Below are positions 51,805-62,455 of a stretch of DNA of 64,000 nt, one piece after another. Both the position numbers and the translations under genes were made by a program. A model generated the notes under the pieces. The model was not told the DNA's origin. It did no database searches and worked only from the letters and a program-made list of their open reading frames with translations. The stretch's first letter is position 1. Each line of letters begins with the position of its first letter. The stretch is taken from the NCBI RefSeq assembly GCF_003931855.1, contig NZ_CP034248.1:2666001-2730000 (forward strand), written 5' to 3'. The stretch is from Paenibacillus lentus. GTDB lineage: Bacteria; Bacillota; Bacilli; Paenibacillales; Paenibacillaceae.

Positions 51805-54246
51805 ATGAGTAATAACAACCAATCTCACGATGTATACCGCGCACAGGCAATTGAGCCGAAATGGCAGGCATACTGGGATGAGCATCAAACCTTTAAAACT
51901 CGGGAGGAACCGGGCAAGCCGAAATTTTATGCGCTCGATATGTTCCCCTATCCGTCAGGGGCCGGCCTTCATGTAGGGCATCCCGAAGGCTATACAGCGA
52001 CAGACATCGTCTCACGTTATAAGCGGATGCGCGGATACAACGTGCTTCATCCAATGGGCTGGGATGCATTTGGTCTGCCAGCAGAGCAGCATGCCCTTGA
52101 TACGGGCGAGCATCCTCGCGATATTACAGTCAAGAACATCAACAACTTCCGGCGCCAGATCAAATCGCTAGGCTTCTCTTACGATTGGGATCGGGAAATC
52201 AGTACAACGGATCCGGAATATTATAAATGGACACAATGGATTTTTATTCAGCTCTATAAGAAGGGGCTGGCCTATGTTGCCGAAGTACCTGTAAACTGGT
52301 GCCCGGCTCTAGGGACGGTTCTGGCGAATGAAGAGGTTATAGATGGCAAGAGTGAACGCGGGGGGCACCCAGTAATCCGCAAGCCGATGCGTCAGTGGGT
52401 GCTGAAGATTACCGAGTACGCCGAGCGGCTGCTGGAAGACTTGGAAGATCTGGATTGGTCAGAGAGCATCAAAGATATGCAGCGCAACTGGATCGGTAAA
52501 TCGGAGGGAGCGGAGGTCGTATTCCAAATTGAAGGAAGCGATGAGACGCTGACAGTATTCACGACTCGTCCAGATACTTTGTTTGGTGCCAGTTACGCTG
52601 TGCTTGCGCCGGAGCATGAATTGGTGGAGAAAATTACGACAGAAGGCCAGCGTGCGGCGATCGTTAACTATCAGGAACAGGCTGCACGAAAGAGCGACCT
52701 GGAGCGCACGGATTTAGCTAAAGAGAAAACTGGTGTCTTTACTGGAGCTTATGCGATCAATCCGGTTAATGGAGAGAAGCTTCCAATTTGGATTGCGGAT
52801 TATGTGCTTGCAGGTTATGGGACAGGCGCGATTATGGCTGTTCCGGGTCATGATGAGCGGGATTATGAATTCGCAAAGCAGTTTGGATTACCGATTATCG
52901 AGGTCGTAGAAGGCGGCAACATTGCGGAAGGAGCATATTCAGGAGACGGCGCACACGTCAATTCCGATTTCTTAAATGGCCTCCGCAACGAAGAAGCGAT
53001 TAAGAAAATGATAGCTTGGCTTGAAGAGAACGGCAAAGGCCGCGGGAAAGTAAGCTATCGCCTGCGTGACTGGCTCTTCAGCCGTCAGCGTTATTGGGGA
53101 GAGCCGATTCCGATCCTGCATCTCGAGGATGGCACGATGAAGCCGGTGCCGGAAGATCAGCTGCCAGTGCTTCTGCCGGAGGTCGATCATATCGCACCTT
53201 CCGGAACGGGAGAATCACCGCTCGCTAATGTGACGGAATGGGTGAATACGACGGATCCCGAGACGGGCCTCCCGGCTCGCCGCGAGACGAATACGATGCC
53301 GCAATGGGCGGGAAGCTGCTGGTATTATTTGCGGTACATTGACCCGCACAACGATAAGGAGCTGTGCTCGAAGGAGAAGCAGGAGGAATGGCTGCCGGTA
53401 GATCTATACATCGGCGGAGCCGAGCACGCGGTGCTTCATTTGCTCTATGCCCGCTTCTGGCACAAGGTCTTGTATGACCTGGGTATTGTATCGACGAAGG
53501 AGCCGTTTCACAAGCTGGTCAACCAAGGGATGATTCTTGGTACGAACAACGAGAAAATGAGCAAGTCCCGCGGTAACGTCATCAACCCGGACGTGATCGT
53601 GAATGAGTACGGTGCCGACACGCTTCGTGTCTACGAGATGTTCATGGGGCCGCTGGAAGCGACTAAGCCATGGAATACAAGCGGAGTGGAAGGGACGCAT
53701 CGTTTCCTGTCCCGTATCTGGCGCCTGTTCGTTACTGAGGACGGAAGCTTGAATGCCAAAATCAACGATGGCGCTGGTTCAGAGGATTTTAAGCGCACTT
53801 GGCACAAGACGATCAAGAAAGTAACCGAAGACTTCGAAGCGTTGCGCTTTAATACGGCAATCAGCCAGCTGATGATTTTCGTCAATGAAGCATATAAAAC
53901 GGATGTTATCCCTAAAGCAGCGGCTGCGAATTTCGTGCAATTGCTGTCTCCGCTGGCACCGCATCTAGCGGAAGAGCTGTGGGAGCGCCTCGGCCATAAC
54001 GAAAGCATTACTTATGAGCCATGGCCGGTTTATGACGAGGCTTGGACGGTTGATTCCGAAGTGGAAATCGTCGTCCAGGTGAACGGCAAAATCGTTGATC
54101 GGACTAAAGTGGCGAAGGATCTTGATCAGGCGGCAATGCAGGAGCACAGCATGGCCCTGCCGAACGTGAAGCAGGCTATTGAAGGCAAGACCGTTCGCAA
54201 AGTTATCGCGGTTCCGGGCAAGCTTGTCAACATCGTGGTCGGTTAG
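51805..54246 (+). CDS. leuS: leucyl-tRNA synthetase
   Basis: The 813-residue enzyme charges tRNA-Leu. The class I signatures are present: HVGH at residues 56-59 (the HIGH motif) and KMSKS at 584-588. The CP1 editing domain with [10 protein letters not shown] lies between, and the zinc-binding region and anticodon-binding domain are of normal length. AGGGAG precedes the ATG, which lies 22 bases after the T-box terminator run. It is controlled by the T-box. Confidence 0.97.
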   Translation: MSNNNQSHDVYRAQAIEPKWQAYWDEHQTFKTREEPGKPKFYALDMFPYPSGAGLHVGHPEGYTATDIVSRYKRMRGYNVLHPMGWDAFGLPAEQHALDTGEHPRDITVKNINNFRRQIKSLGFSYDWDREISTTDPEYYKWTQWIFIQLYKKGLAYVAEVPVNWCPALGTVLANEEVIDGKSERGGHPVIRKPMRQWVLKITEYAERLLEDLEDLDWSESIKDMQRNWIGKSEGAEVVFQIEGSDETLTVFTTRPDTLFGASYAVLAPEHELVEKITTEGQRAAIVNYQEQAARKSDLERTDLAKEKTGVFTGAYAINPVNGEKLPIWIADYVLAGYGTGAIMAVPGHDERDYEFAKQFGLPIIEVVEGGNIAEGAYSGDGAHVNSDFLNGLRNEEAIKKMIAWLEENGKGRGKVSYRLRDWLFSRQRYWGEPIPILHLEDGTMKPVPEDQLPVLLPEVDHIAPSGTGESPLANVTEWVNTTDPETGLPARRETNTMPQWAGSCWYYLRYIDPHNDKELCSKEKQEEWLPVDLYIGGAEHAVLHLLYARFWHKVLYDLGIVSTKEPFHKLVNQGMILGTNNEKMSKSRGNVINPDVIVNEYGADTLRVYEMFMGPLEATKPWNTSGVEGTHRFLSRIWRLFVTEDGSLNAKINDGAGSEDFKRTWHKTIKKVTEDFEALRFNTAISQLMIFVNEAYKTDVIPKAAAANFVQLLSPLAPHLAEELWERLGHNESITYEPWPVYDEAWTVDSEVEIVVQVNGKIVDRTKVAKDLDQAAMQEHSMALPNVKQAIEGKTVRKVIAVPGKLVNIVVG

Positions 54247-54262
54247 GTAGGGCTAAAACGTT

Positions 54263-55144
54263 TTACGTTTCAGTCTCGGAATCGCCATTGGCGGGGGTGG
54301 CAGTGCTGCCTGCGGCAGATACGTCGTTATTGAAGAGGGAGGCTAGCTTTACCTGATCGGCCTTGTGCTTGCGCTGAGTCGCTTCGATCAAGCTTGGGAA
54401 CACCCCCTGCAGCCTCTCTTCCAGAATAGCTAATCCCTCGGCGGTCACTCCGCCGGGAACGGCTACGCGGCGTTGCAGTTCTTCAGGCGTTAGTCCGCCT
54501 TCTGTTAAGAGTCTGCCTGTGCCAAGCAGCATTTCAGCGCTAAGAATCAGAGCGTCCGTCATGTTGATTCCGGTCAATTGCACGGCCGCCCTGACCCATT
54601 GCTGGACGATAAAGGACACAAAGGCGGGGCCACAGCTTGAAATGTCAGAGGCGATTCTTGTCTCTGACTCTTTCATGGGGATTGGTCGGCTGATCGAGGA
54701 CATAAGCTGTTCGAGCAATAGCCGGTCTTCGGGCTGAACTCGCTTTCCATAAATGCAGAGCGAGGTGCCGCTATGTACAGAATGGACAATGCTAGGAATG
54801 ATCTTGGCGATTTTGGAAGGGATTTGTTCTTCCAGCATCGAGATAAGCACAGGGCTTGTAATGGATATGACCAGTTGCGACTCAAGGAGTACACTGCGAA
54901 TTTCTGCGATAACCTCTGGAAAGTGATGCGGTTTGACGCAAATAAAGACAATATCGCTCCCTTGGGCAGCGTTGGCATTACTGGTGGAGACATGAATGCC
55001 GGGATATCGCGATGCCAGCAGCTCGGATTTGTCTTTGCTGCGGTTGCTAAGGTACAGGTTATGCGGATACAGTGCACCGGAACGCAGGAAGGCTTCGATA
55101 AGCAGGCTCCCCATCGATCCCGTTCCGATGAATGCGACTTTCAT
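54263..55144 (-). CDS. comER: ComER-type pyrroline-5-carboxylate reductase family protein
   Basis: I choose the ATG at 55144, with AAAGGGGG upstream, giving MKVAFIGTGSMG as the start of the NADP-binding fold. The 293-residue product is a ProC-family protein with the typical C-terminal SSCGPAFVSFIVQQW and PGGVTAEGL. Lying divergent to comEA identifies it as comER, as in Bacillus; in that species it is not required for competence and its function is unclear. A true proC role cannot be excluded. Confidence 0.85.
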   Translation of the reverse strand: MKVAFIGTGSMGSLLIEAFLRSGALYPHNLYLSNRSKDKSELLASRYPGIHVSTSNANAAQGSDIVFICVKPHHFPEVIAEIRSVLLESQLVISITSPVLISMLEEQIPSKIAKIIPSIVHSVHSGTSLCIYGKRVQPEDRLLLEQLMSSISRPIPMKESETRIASDISSCGPAFVSFIVQQWVRAAVQLTGINMTDALILSAEMLLGTGRLLTEGGLTPEELQRRVAVPGGVTAEGLAILEERLQGVFPSLIEATQRKHKADQVKLASLFNNDVSAAGSTATPANGDSETET

Positions 55145-55254
55145 CCTTTTTCCCCCTTTCGTGCTTAAGCACAAAAATATTCGTCGTTTATATATGTATG
55201 CATCTTGATTGGATCTTCATGACTATTTGGACAGATTCTTTTGAGATTGGAGCG

Positions 55255-55851
55255 ATGGAATTGAAACGGGAATATGTGATGACAGCGATTATATCGGCTG
55301 TCGTAGGAGCTGGATTGATGCTTCTGGCGGTCGGAGGAAGTCGTCCTGCGGGCATTGAGGGCTGGGCTCCGCTCAATCGCGAGGTCGCTGCTGTAATGGG
55401 CGGCAATGGAGTGGCGGAAGCTGCTCCGGTTACTGTATCTGCGGAAGGGCCGGGAATTGCAGCAACTCAGAATGACTCCGCTGTTAACAACGAGTCTGCC
55501 GCAATTACGATTGAGCCCATGATGGGCCAAGATGCCACTGACAGTGAAGGGCAGAAACACGAACTGGACGCTCAAGCGAGCACCGCCTCCGCAGGAACAG
55601 CGGGCGGAAATGAAGCGGCCGAATCGTCTCAGCCAGCTTCCGAACGATCGGAGCAAGATGGCTTGGTGAGTCTGAATACGGCAAATAGTAAGCAGCTTCA
55701 AACTATACCGGGCATTGGCGAGAAGAAGGCTCAGGCCATACTCGATTACCGAAACCAACATGGTTCTTTTAAATCCTTGAGCGACTTGAAGAAGGTGAAG
55801 GGCATCGGGGATAAAATGTTCCAGAAGATGAAGCCTTATATCAAACTGTAA
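55255..55851 (+). CDS. comEA: competence protein ComEA (DNA receptor)
   Basis: The start is taken as the ATG at 55255; GGAG precedes it at a short distance and the choice is uncertain. The 198-residue protein has an N-terminal membrane helix (residues about 7-28), a flexible Ser/Ala/Glu-rich region, and a C-terminal double helix-hairpin-helix (IPGIGEKKAQAIL and VKGIGDKMFQKM) that binds DNA. ComEA captures double-stranded DNA at the cell surface and passes it to ComEC. Confidence 0.92.
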   Translation: MELKREYVMTAIISAVVGAGLMLLAVGGSRPAGIEGWAPLNREVAAVMGGNGVAEAAPVTVSAEGPGIAATQNDSAVNNESAAITIEPMMGQDATDSEGQKHELDAQASTASAGTAGGNEAAESSQPASERSEQDGLVSLNTANSKQLQTIPGIGEKKAQAILDYRNQHGSFKSLSDLKKVKGIGDKMFQKMKPYIKL

Positions 55852-55866
55852 GAGGAGAAATAAGGA

Positions 55867-56385
55867 ATGGGTACAGATACACGTAAAGATTGGGATACGT
55901 ATTTCATGGATATCGCTTATATGGTATCCACGAGATCGCGTTGTAACCGGCGGCATGTGGGGGCTGTGCTTGTCCAGGGGAAGAAGCTGCTCGGAACAGC
56001 ATATAATGGTGCCCCCTCAGGAGTGCCTGACTGCTCAGAGGCGGGGTGTATGATTGCTGAGGAATATGAGGTAGTGACGGTAGACGGACAGGAAAAGATG
56101 ATCAAGAAACAGCGTTGTGTCCGTACTATTCATGCAGAGCAGAATCTGCTGTTATTTACCGATCGGATTGATCGGGAGGGCTCTAGCGTTTATGTGACGG
56201 ATGAGCCGTGCTGGACGTGTGCCAACATGCTCGCGAACAGTGGGATCACTGAAGTTATTTTCCATCGTCCTTATCCGAAGGATACGGGTAAGGTTTCGGC
56301 AATGATGAGCCAGAAGGGGATTACCTTCCGGCGTTTGGAATCGTATCAGCCTCCGAAGGAAACGGATGGCCGGGTTGAAGAATAG
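55867..56385 (+). CDS. comEB: ComEB dCMP deaminase
   Basis: The 172-residue zinc enzyme deaminates dCMP to dUMP. The His-Glu pair is in TIHAEQN and the two Cys ligands in DEPCWTCANM. GAGGAG lies upstream of the ATG, 15 bases after comEA. It is encoded in the com operon in Firmicutes although it is not needed for DNA uptake. Confidence 0.95.
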   Translation: MGTDTRKDWDTYFMDIAYMVSTRSRCNRRHVGAVLVQGKKLLGTAYNGAPSGVPDCSEAGCMIAEEYEVVTVDGQEKMIKKQRCVRTIHAEQNLLLFTDRIDREGSSVYVTDEPCWTCANMLANSGITEVIFHRPYPKDTGKVSAMMSQKGITFRRLESYQPPKETDGRVEE

Positions 56386-56400
56386 AGCAAGAGATGAAGG

Positions 56401-56438
56401 AAGAACCTCGTCTGCACTAGCAGCGGGGTTCTTTTTTT
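56401..56438 (+). terminator. hairpin between comEB and comEC
   Basis: AAGAACC pairs with GGTTCTT, with an inner CTGC/GCAG stem, and seven T residues follow. It should end or reduce transcription between comEB and comEC, so comEC may depend on read-through or its own promoter. Confidence 0.8.
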
Positions 56439-56489
56439 GTAGAGGGACGGATGATTTTTGAGCACGATGTTTCCGAAAGGAGTCGAGGT

Positions 56490-59159
56490 ATGCAACGCAG
56501 GCCTTTAGTTATTGCAGTTTGTTGCTGGATCGCTGGAAGCAGTATGTCTCATTTGTGCGACGGCTCTCCTTTTTGGCTATTATGGATAGGGGTATCCTTG
56601 TTCATTCCCTTGCTAGGGTGGATTTCCCGCTTTCCGTGGAGAATGCTACTTATGCTCTGGTTGATGTTTACTCTTGGAGCCGCATATTGGTCATATCATG
56701 ATGGAAGAAATGAGAGCGCGCTCTCGGATTTGATACTTGAAAACAGCTTTGATTCCGCAGCGACTCTTAATACTAGCTCTGGCTCCAAGGAGTTACTGGT
56801 TCATGTAGAAGGTATGATTATGTCTGCTGTGGAAGTGGATGGCGACCGTGCTGATTTTACGTTTCGACTAAAGGCCGTATCATTTCCAGGCCAGGCATCA
56901 GATTATCATACTGCGGATGTAAGCGGAGAGCTGTTAAGAGTACAGGTACGGCTGGCTTCTATCGAAGAAATTGAAGTGGCGGAGAAATGGCAGAGAGGTC
57001 AGCAGCTTGAGATGGCCGGCAGCTTAGAAAAGCCGAATGTCGCCCGTAATTTTGGCGGATTCGATTATCGCGATTATTTGCGAAACCAGCGTATCCATTG
57101 GATTTTGAAAGTGACAGGTGCGACTTCCATTGAGGTTGCAGCTGACAGCCAAATTAGCCCGGCTCTGCTGTTCGGAAAGGTCGATACCGCTCGAAGGCTG
57201 CTAGGGGATCGCATCGAGCGGTTATTCCCGGACTGGCAGGCAGGATATATGAAAGGCTTGCTGATCGGTCTTGCTAGCGAACTGGAGCCTGATAAATACG
57301 TACAGTTCTCTCAGCTTGGATTAACGCATATTCTTGCTATTTCTGGCAGCCATGTTGCGATTAATGTAAGTTTAATTTTCGGCCTGCTGCGTCTATTTCG
57401 GGTAACTCGGGAAAATTCCTATCGCGTCGTGTTCGGGTTCATTCCTATTTATGTGCTGATTACCGGATTTTCGCCCTCCGTTATCCGCTCGGGATTAATG
57501 ACGATGATCGGTATATATTTATTGCGGCGTGGATTGTTAAAAGATGGATTAAACATTCTGTCTGCGGCTGCTCTAATCATGCTGCTGTGGGAGCCTTATT
57601 TAATGCTCAATGTCAGCTTCCAGCTCTCTTTTATCGTCACAGCAGGATTGATCTTGTTTGTTCCTTTACTGCTTCCGTATCTGCGTTGGCTGCCAACCAA
57701 AATGGCGGGTGCCGCAGCGATTACGATAGCTGCTCAAATGGTTTCATTCCCGCTGACGATTTATTATTTCAATCAATTCTCCCTGCTCTCCTTGGGAGCG
57801 AACATGCTGCTTGTTCCATTGATCGGAATGATTGCTCTGCCAGGAGGCACGGCTGCATTACTGCTAAGCGCAATGTCGTTTTCCCTTGGAAAGTGGCTGG
57901 CTTATCCCGTGAGATTATTAAATACTGCGACTTTTATTGTGACAGAATGGTTGAATGCTCGCAGCGGATTTATGACCTATTGGAAGTCTCCCTCATTGTT
58001 GTGGATTGCTGTATATTATATGGCTCTTTATTTGCTGCTTTATTGGAGGCACCGCAGCCGTATTGTTCGTCAAGCCGATTTGGCCGGCATCGATGATACG
58101 CAGCCACTTGGGCCTCTACTGCAGAGCGGAGGCTGGCAGGAGCGTCGGCGTAAGCGGCGGTGGGAATTAGATAAGTTGTTCTCCCTTCGACCTCAACAAC
58201 TTTTGCAAGCGGGGCTTGTCTGTCTTCTGCTCATTCAACTGTATTTGGGATACTTGCCTTTAAATACGAAGGGTAGGGGGCATGTGCAGTTTATAGATGT
58301 TGGACAAGGAGACTGCGCGCTTATCACTACGCCGGAGGGAAGGAACATTCTTGTAGATGGGGGAGGCACCGTATCCTTTCGCAAACCGGAGGAGGCGTGG
58401 CGGAATCGGCGAGATCCCTTTGAGGTAGGGGCAAAGACGGTAGTTCCTTTGTTGAAAAAGCGCGGGATCAACCGTCTCGACGCAATCATTCTAACGCACG
58501 CCGATCAGGATCATGCTGGAGGTCTGCTGGCTGTGCTAGAGCATTTTCCTGTAGATGCGCTGCTCATCAATGGGACGCTAAGCGATTCGGCAACGATGGA
58601 CAAGCTTATGTCTAAGGCCCTTCGAAAGAAAATACCCATTTATGAGGCCAGGCAGGGAATGAGTTTAAAGATAGATGCATTGACTTCGATACAGGTGCTG
58701 TCGCCTGAAGCTGATGATACTAGCGATGGGCATATTGCCTACAGCCGGGAACAGAATCATGAATCCATCGTATTTACTTTGCAAATGGCAGGAGCAACAT
58801 TTTTGTTTACCGGAGACATGGACGAAGCAGCCGAGCATCGCGTATTGGAAGAGATTGACCGTCAGAACCGACTTCGTCTCGATGTCATGAAAATCGCCCA
58901 CCACGGCAGCAAAACCTCAACCTCATTGGAGTGGCTGGAATATTGGCAGCCTGCGTCAGTTGTTATTTCGGCAGGTGCTTCTAACAGCTATGGCCATCCT
59001 CATCCGACTGTAGTAGAACGGTTAAACGCTTTGGGGAGTTCAATCTATCGAACGGACGAACAGGGCGAGGTGCAAATGGAAGTGAACAATAGCCGGATAC
59101 GCGTTCGTTTTAAGTTGTCCTCCTCTGATGACGGGCTCCTTTTTTTCTGGTATTCTTAG
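56490..59159 (+). CDS. comEC: competence DNA channel ComEC/Rec2
   Basis: I choose the ATG at 56490, with AAAGGAG 7 bases upstream; an in-frame ATG at 56451 lies close to the terminator tail and has no such site. The 889-residue protein has N-terminal membrane helices, an extracellular OB domain, the competence membrane domain (GLTHILAISGSHVAINV), and a C-terminal metallo-beta-lactamase domain with THADQDHAGG and HHGSKTS. It forms the channel for single-stranded DNA entry and may degrade the other strand. Confidence 0.95.
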   Translation: MQRRPLVIAVCCWIAGSSMSHLCDGSPFWLLWIGVSLFIPLLGWISRFPWRMLLMLWLMFTLGAAYWSYHDGRNESALSDLILENSFDSAATLNTSSGSKELLVHVEGMIMSAVEVDGDRADFTFRLKAVSFPGQASDYHTADVSGELLRVQVRLASIEEIEVAEKWQRGQQLEMAGSLEKPNVARNFGGFDYRDYLRNQRIHWILKVTGATSIEVAADSQISPALLFGKVDTARRLLGDRIERLFPDWQAGYMKGLLIGLASELEPDKYVQFSQLGLTHILAISGSHVAINVSLIFGLLRLFRVTRENSYRVVFGFIPIYVLITGFSPSVIRSGLMTMIGIYLLRRGLLKDGLNILSAAALIMLLWEPYLMLNVSFQLSFIVTAGLILFVPLLLPYLRWLPTKMAGAAAITIAAQMVSFPLTIYYFNQFSLLSLGANMLLVPLIGMIALPGGTAALLLSAMSFSLGKWLAYPVRLLNTATFIVTEWLNARSGFMTYWKSPSLLWIAVYYMALYLLLYWRHRSRIVRQADLAGIDDTQPLGPLLQSGGWQERRRKRRWELDKLFSLRPQQLLQAGLVCLLLIQLYLGYLPLNTKGRGHVQFIDVGQGDCALITTPEGRNILVDGGGTVSFRKPEEAWRNRRDPFEVGAKTVVPLLKKRGINRLDAIILTHADQDHAGGLLAVLEHFPVDALLINGTLSDSATMDKLMSKALRKKIPIYEARQGMSLKIDALTSIQVLSPEADDTSDGHIAYSREQNHESIVFTLQMAGATFLFTGDMDEAAEHRVLEEIDRQNRLRLDVMKIAHHGSKTSTSLEWLEYWQPASVVISAGASNSYGHPHPTVVERLNALGSSIYRTDEQGEVQMEVNNSRIRVRFKLSSSDDGLLFFWYS

Positions 59160-59232
59160 GTGAGATTTAGGCTTACGAATGGTGATGTAAGACTTTATTG
59201 CTAGAAATTATTAAAAATAATAGTAACAACAT

Positions 59233-59259
59233 TGCAACATATCGCCAGTCGATATCGTC
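59233..59259 (+). promoter_or_regulatory. possible ECF-type promoter of the sigma factor gene
   Basis: TGCAAC at 59233-59238 and CGTC at 59256-59259, 17 bases apart, resemble the -35 AAC and -10 CGTC pattern of ECF sigma promoters (usual spacing 16). This would be autoregulation by the sigma factor that follows. Confidence 0.5.
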
Positions 59260-59288
59260 TGTAAGGTTGCAAGGAAGGGGGAGCCATT

Positions 59289-59837
59289 GTGGTGGAGCAG
59301 GAACTCATCAGAGCCGCTCAAATGGGCGATCGCGACGCTCTAATCACCCTATTGCGAGAAATAGAGAATCAGGTGTACCGTACAGCCTATTATATTTTGA
59401 ATAATGAGCAGGATGCGCACGATGCGGCCCAGGAAGCACTGATCCGAATTTATACGAAAATTGATACTTATGAGGAGAAGGCGCAATTTAAGACCTGGGT
59501 GCAGAGAATTGTGACGAATATATGCATCGATAAATTCCGTAGAAAGAAACCAACGGTATCGATAGAGGAGCATGATTTCGTGTTCGAGGGCAAGGATAAC
59601 GTTGAGCGTGAGGTAATGTCTGGATATATTGCAGAGGATATCCGTGAAGCGATTGACCAGCTTCCCGAACATCATCGCTCCGTCGTTGTATTGAGGTATT
59701 TGCAGGAATTTTCGTATAACGAAATAGCCGAGAGTTTGAATTTGCCGCTGAATACGGTGAAATCATATTTATTCAGGGCCAGGCAGCAGCTTCAGCAATT
59801 ACTCCAAGATTATCAGAAAGGTGGTGTGTCAGGATGA
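59289..59837 (+). CDS. ECF-type RNA polymerase sigma factor
   Basis: A GTG start with GGGGGAG 5-6 bases upstream gives 182 residues. Region 2 is seen in YRTAYYILNNEQDAHDAAQEA and the -10-binding KTWVQRIVTN; region 4 in LPEHHRSVVVLRY and YNEIAESLNLPLNTVKSYLFRAR. The following anti-sigma gene overlaps its stop (ATGA). The group is near SigW/SigM-type factors responding to envelope stress; the exact group and regulon are unknown. Confidence 0.93.
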   Translation: MVEQELIRAAQMGDRDALITLLREIENQVYRTAYYILNNEQDAHDAAQEALIRIYTKIDTYEEKAQFKTWVQRIVTNICIDKFRRKKPTVSIEEHDFVFEGKDNVEREVMSGYIAEDIREAIDQLPEHHRSVVVLRYLQEFSYNEIAESLNLPLNTVKSYLFRARQQLQQLLQDYQKGGVSG

Positions 59838-61069
59838 AATGCGCGGAGGCGGTGGAATGGATGCATCGATATGTAGATTATGATTTGAATGACGAGGGGA
59901 CCTCTCTTTTGCTCGAGCATATTCGCGACTGTAACGATTGTGCTTACGAATTTGAACTTCTGAGGAAGCTTTCTGCCCAGTTAAGTGAGCTTCCAAATGT
60001 CACCCCGCGCTTTAGCCTTGTTGACCGGATCATGCCACAATTAGATGAAATTGACCGGGCTCGCCAGGAAGAGGGGAGTGCGCTCGAGCATGATCCTATT
60101 ATCGAATCGGTAGCAGCATCTGCGGCAGCTAGTCCGCGGAGCACACGGAGTCGGCGTGATAAGCAAGCTTCGCAACGTGCCCGTAGTCGTAAAATTCGGA
60201 CAGGGATTTTCGGAACGGTCGCCGCGGCTGTCATATTGGGGATTTTCATTACGCAATATGAGCCGCAAACAATTCCTAATGCGGAGTTGTCAACAGCTGA
60301 CCAGAGCGCAGACTTAAATAGTCACTCCTCGGCTAACGAAATCATGTCGGGAAGCTTGGATGACACAGTAGACATAGACAATCATGTGTCTGGATTAGGA
60401 GATGGATCGACCGAGAATTCAGGGGTGAGCCCAGGGGATAAAGGGGATATGAAAGCCTCTACCCGGAAAGAGGGGGCATCATCTGATGGAGAGGCCGGTT
60501 CGGGGAAGAAGACATCTCAGGATCATGCTGAAACGAAGGGGGATGGATCATCCCAAGCCCCGGCAAATGGGCCTGTCGAATCTAGCGAAGGCGCAGTTGA
60601 GAATCCAGCAGGGGATGCTTCGCGCAGTGCAGGGAATTCTTCTGAGCCGAAGGAGGGATCTCCGGAGGAAAATTTGGATCAAGGAGATCCTGTTCAAAAT
60701 GATCCGCAGAACAATGACGAGCTGGGCGACCATCGCATGGAAATGGCACCCTTGGCGCCGGATGAGTCTCTGTCTCCGCAAGCCCCGGCTCAGCAGTACG
60801 GGATTGCGAGCATGCCGGAGGAATGGAGTTCTCCCGATGGAACTCACCGGGCTGTCCTGCAGGGTGATCATCTGTACATCTATCAGGTGGGCAACGAAAC
60901 ATCCCAGCTTGTTGTCGATAAGCAAATTTCAGGCACATGGATTAACGGCGAATGGTCCAGTGACGGTACGAAATTTAACTATGAGGCCGATGTGGACGGC
61001 AGCGTGACAAAGCATAGCGTAGAGGTCAAACCCTCAGCGAATGCGGAAAATTCATCACAAAATGAATGA
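59834..61069 (+). CDS. zinc-finger anti-sigma factor with long extracellular region
   Basis: The 411-residue protein has an N-terminal anti-sigma zinc domain with His29, Cys33 and Cys36 (H-x3-C-x2-C) and one membrane helix near residues 120-138. The outside part has about 180 residues rich in Ser, Gly, Asp and Glu with little order, then a C-terminal beta domain (about 325-400) with SPDGTHRAVLQGDHLYIYQV. It should hold the sigma factor at the membrane and release it on an outside signal. The long linker and terminal domain are unusual for the family. Confidence 0.87.
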   Translation: MKCAEAVEWMHRYVDYDLNDEGTSLLLEHIRDCNDCAYEFELLRKLSAQLSELPNVTPRFSLVDRIMPQLDEIDRARQEEGSALEHDPIIESVAASAAASPRSTRSRRDKQASQRARSRKIRTGIFGTVAAAVILGIFITQYEPQTIPNAELSTADQSADLNSHSSANEIMSGSLDDTVDIDNHVSGLGDGSTENSGVSPGDKGDMKASTRKEGASSDGEAGSGKKTSQDHAETKGDGSSQAPANGPVESSEGAVENPAGDASRSAGNSSEPKEGSPEENLDQGDPVQNDPQNNDELGDHRMEMAPLAPDESLSPQAPAQQYGIASMPEEWSSPDGTHRAVLQGDHLYIYQVGNETSQLVVDKQISGTWINGEWSSDGTKFNYEADVDGSVTKHSVEVKPSANAENSSQNE

Positions 61070-61402
61070 GAGTAGCACGATTTCAGGAGATATGGAATAG
61101 GTTATATAGATAAGAGAATTAAAGAGAATTGAAAGACCCTGATCGTCGTATGACCGCCGGCGGAAAAGTTTCTAGAGCTTTTCAGCCCGCGTTTATATAG
61201 ATGCTCCGGGACAAAGGAACCTGGCCATGGCGCCGAAGGTTCCTTTGTTTGTATGGGAATGGAATGAAACAGCGGTCAAAGAGTAGTTAAATGCTTTTGG
61301 ACTAAACCGCCGAATCGAAGTATCATAGTATTACAAACTGTTGATGGCGGACGAAAGAGGAAAGCCGCCGAGTAATAAGTGTAGGATGAAAGGGGAAGCC
61401 GA
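61070..61402. other. intergenic region between the anti-sigma gene and holA
   Basis: This 333-bp gap holds one terminator (61213-61250, listed). I found no equivalent of the small gene yqzM that lies here in B. subtilis, no open frame with a ribosome binding site and no clear promoter. Confidence 0.55.
61213..61250 (+). terminator. terminator after the sigma/anti-sigma operon
   Basis: AAAGGAACCT at 61213-61222 pairs perfectly with AGGTTCCTTT at 61237-61246, followed by GTTT. The loop also contains a GGC/GCC pairing. Confidence 0.8.
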
Positions 61403-62422
61403 GTGGATACCAAAACGGCGATGAAAGAAATAAGACAGGGGCGCATATCCCCTTTATACTTATGTTATGGCACGGAAAAATACCAAATCAATGAATTTAT
61501 CGGCTTGCTGGAGAAGCAAGTTGTCGACGAAGAGCAGCGCGACTTTGCCATGGCTGTTTTTGATTTGGCAGAAACGCCGATCGAGACCGTCATCGAGGAA
61601 GCGGAGACATTGCCATTCCTTGTCACACGCAAGCTGATCGTTGTAAGGGATGCATCTTTGTTTACAGCGGGAAAAGATAGCGGGAAAGTCGAGCATAAGT
61701 TGGAGTCGCTTACGGCTTATATGACGAACCCGGCGGAGTACAGCGTCATTGTGTTTGTTGTTCACGGGGAGAAGCTTGACGAGCGGAAGAAGATCGTCAA
61801 GGCAATCAAAGCGTCGGGCACAGTGCTTTCTTTTATGCCCCTTGGCGGTGGTGAGCTCGTGCAGTGGTCCGTCAAAGAGGCGGAGAAACGCGGCTGCAGC
61901 ATGAGTCGAGAGGTTGCCGAAGCATTGATCGCTGCCAGCGGTGTTCAAATGTCTGCCCTTGCGGTTGAGTTGGATAAGCTGTGTCTTTATGCTGGAAAGG
62001 GCGGCGTTATAGACGAAGGTGCCATCAACCAGCTAGTGGCGCGCAGCACGGAGCAAAATGTCTTTGCCATGGTGGAAAGCATTGCAAATTTAAAGTTAGA
62101 GCAAGCGTTGGACATTTTTTACGAGCTGCTGAAGCAGCGTGAGGAACCGATAAAAATTGCGGCGCTGATCGCTCGTCAATTTCGGATTATGCTGCAGGTG
62201 AAGGAGCTCGGGCGGCAGAGCTATTCGCAGCAGCAAATGGCCTCTCAGCTTGGACTTCACCCTTATGCGGTGAAAATCGCTGGCGAGCAAGCGCGGAGAT
62301 TTGAAACGGCTAAGCTGCGTCAAGCGCTGTCAGAGCTCGCGCAGCTGGATTATCAGATGAAGAGCGGCGGAATAGATAAGGTGCTTGGGCTTGAGTTGTT
62401 TCTTCTGAAGCTCGGGGCATAG
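61403..62422 (+). CDS. holA: DNA polymerase III subunit delta
   Basis: A GTG start with AAAGGGG 8 bases upstream gives 339 residues, the usual length. The subunit loads the beta clamp as part of the clamp-loader complex. Characteristic parts are LYLCYGTEKYQINEFI at the N-terminus, the region around VRDASLFTAGK, and the C-terminal domain (RQFRIMLQVKELG, LHPYAVKIAGEQA). Its position before rpsT and after the com genes matches the Bacillus order. Confidence 0.94.
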   Translation: MDTKTAMKEIRQGRISPLYLCYGTEKYQINEFIGLLEKQVVDEEQRDFAMAVFDLAETPIETVIEEAETLPFLVTRKLIVVRDASLFTAGKDSGKVEHKLESLTAYMTNPAEYSVIVFVVHGEKLDERKKIVKAIKASGTVLSFMPLGGGELVQWSVKEAEKRGCSMSREVAEALIAASGVQMSALAVELDKLCLYAGKGGVIDEGAINQLVARSTEQNVFAMVESIANLKLEQALDIFYELLKQREEPIKIAALIARQFRIMLQVKELGRQSYSQQQMASQLGLHPYAVKIAGEQARRFETAKLRQALSELAQLDYQMKSGGIDKVLGLELFLLKLGA

Positions 62423-62455
62423 CGGCTTCAAGTGGAAACTATAGCTTCACCAAAA

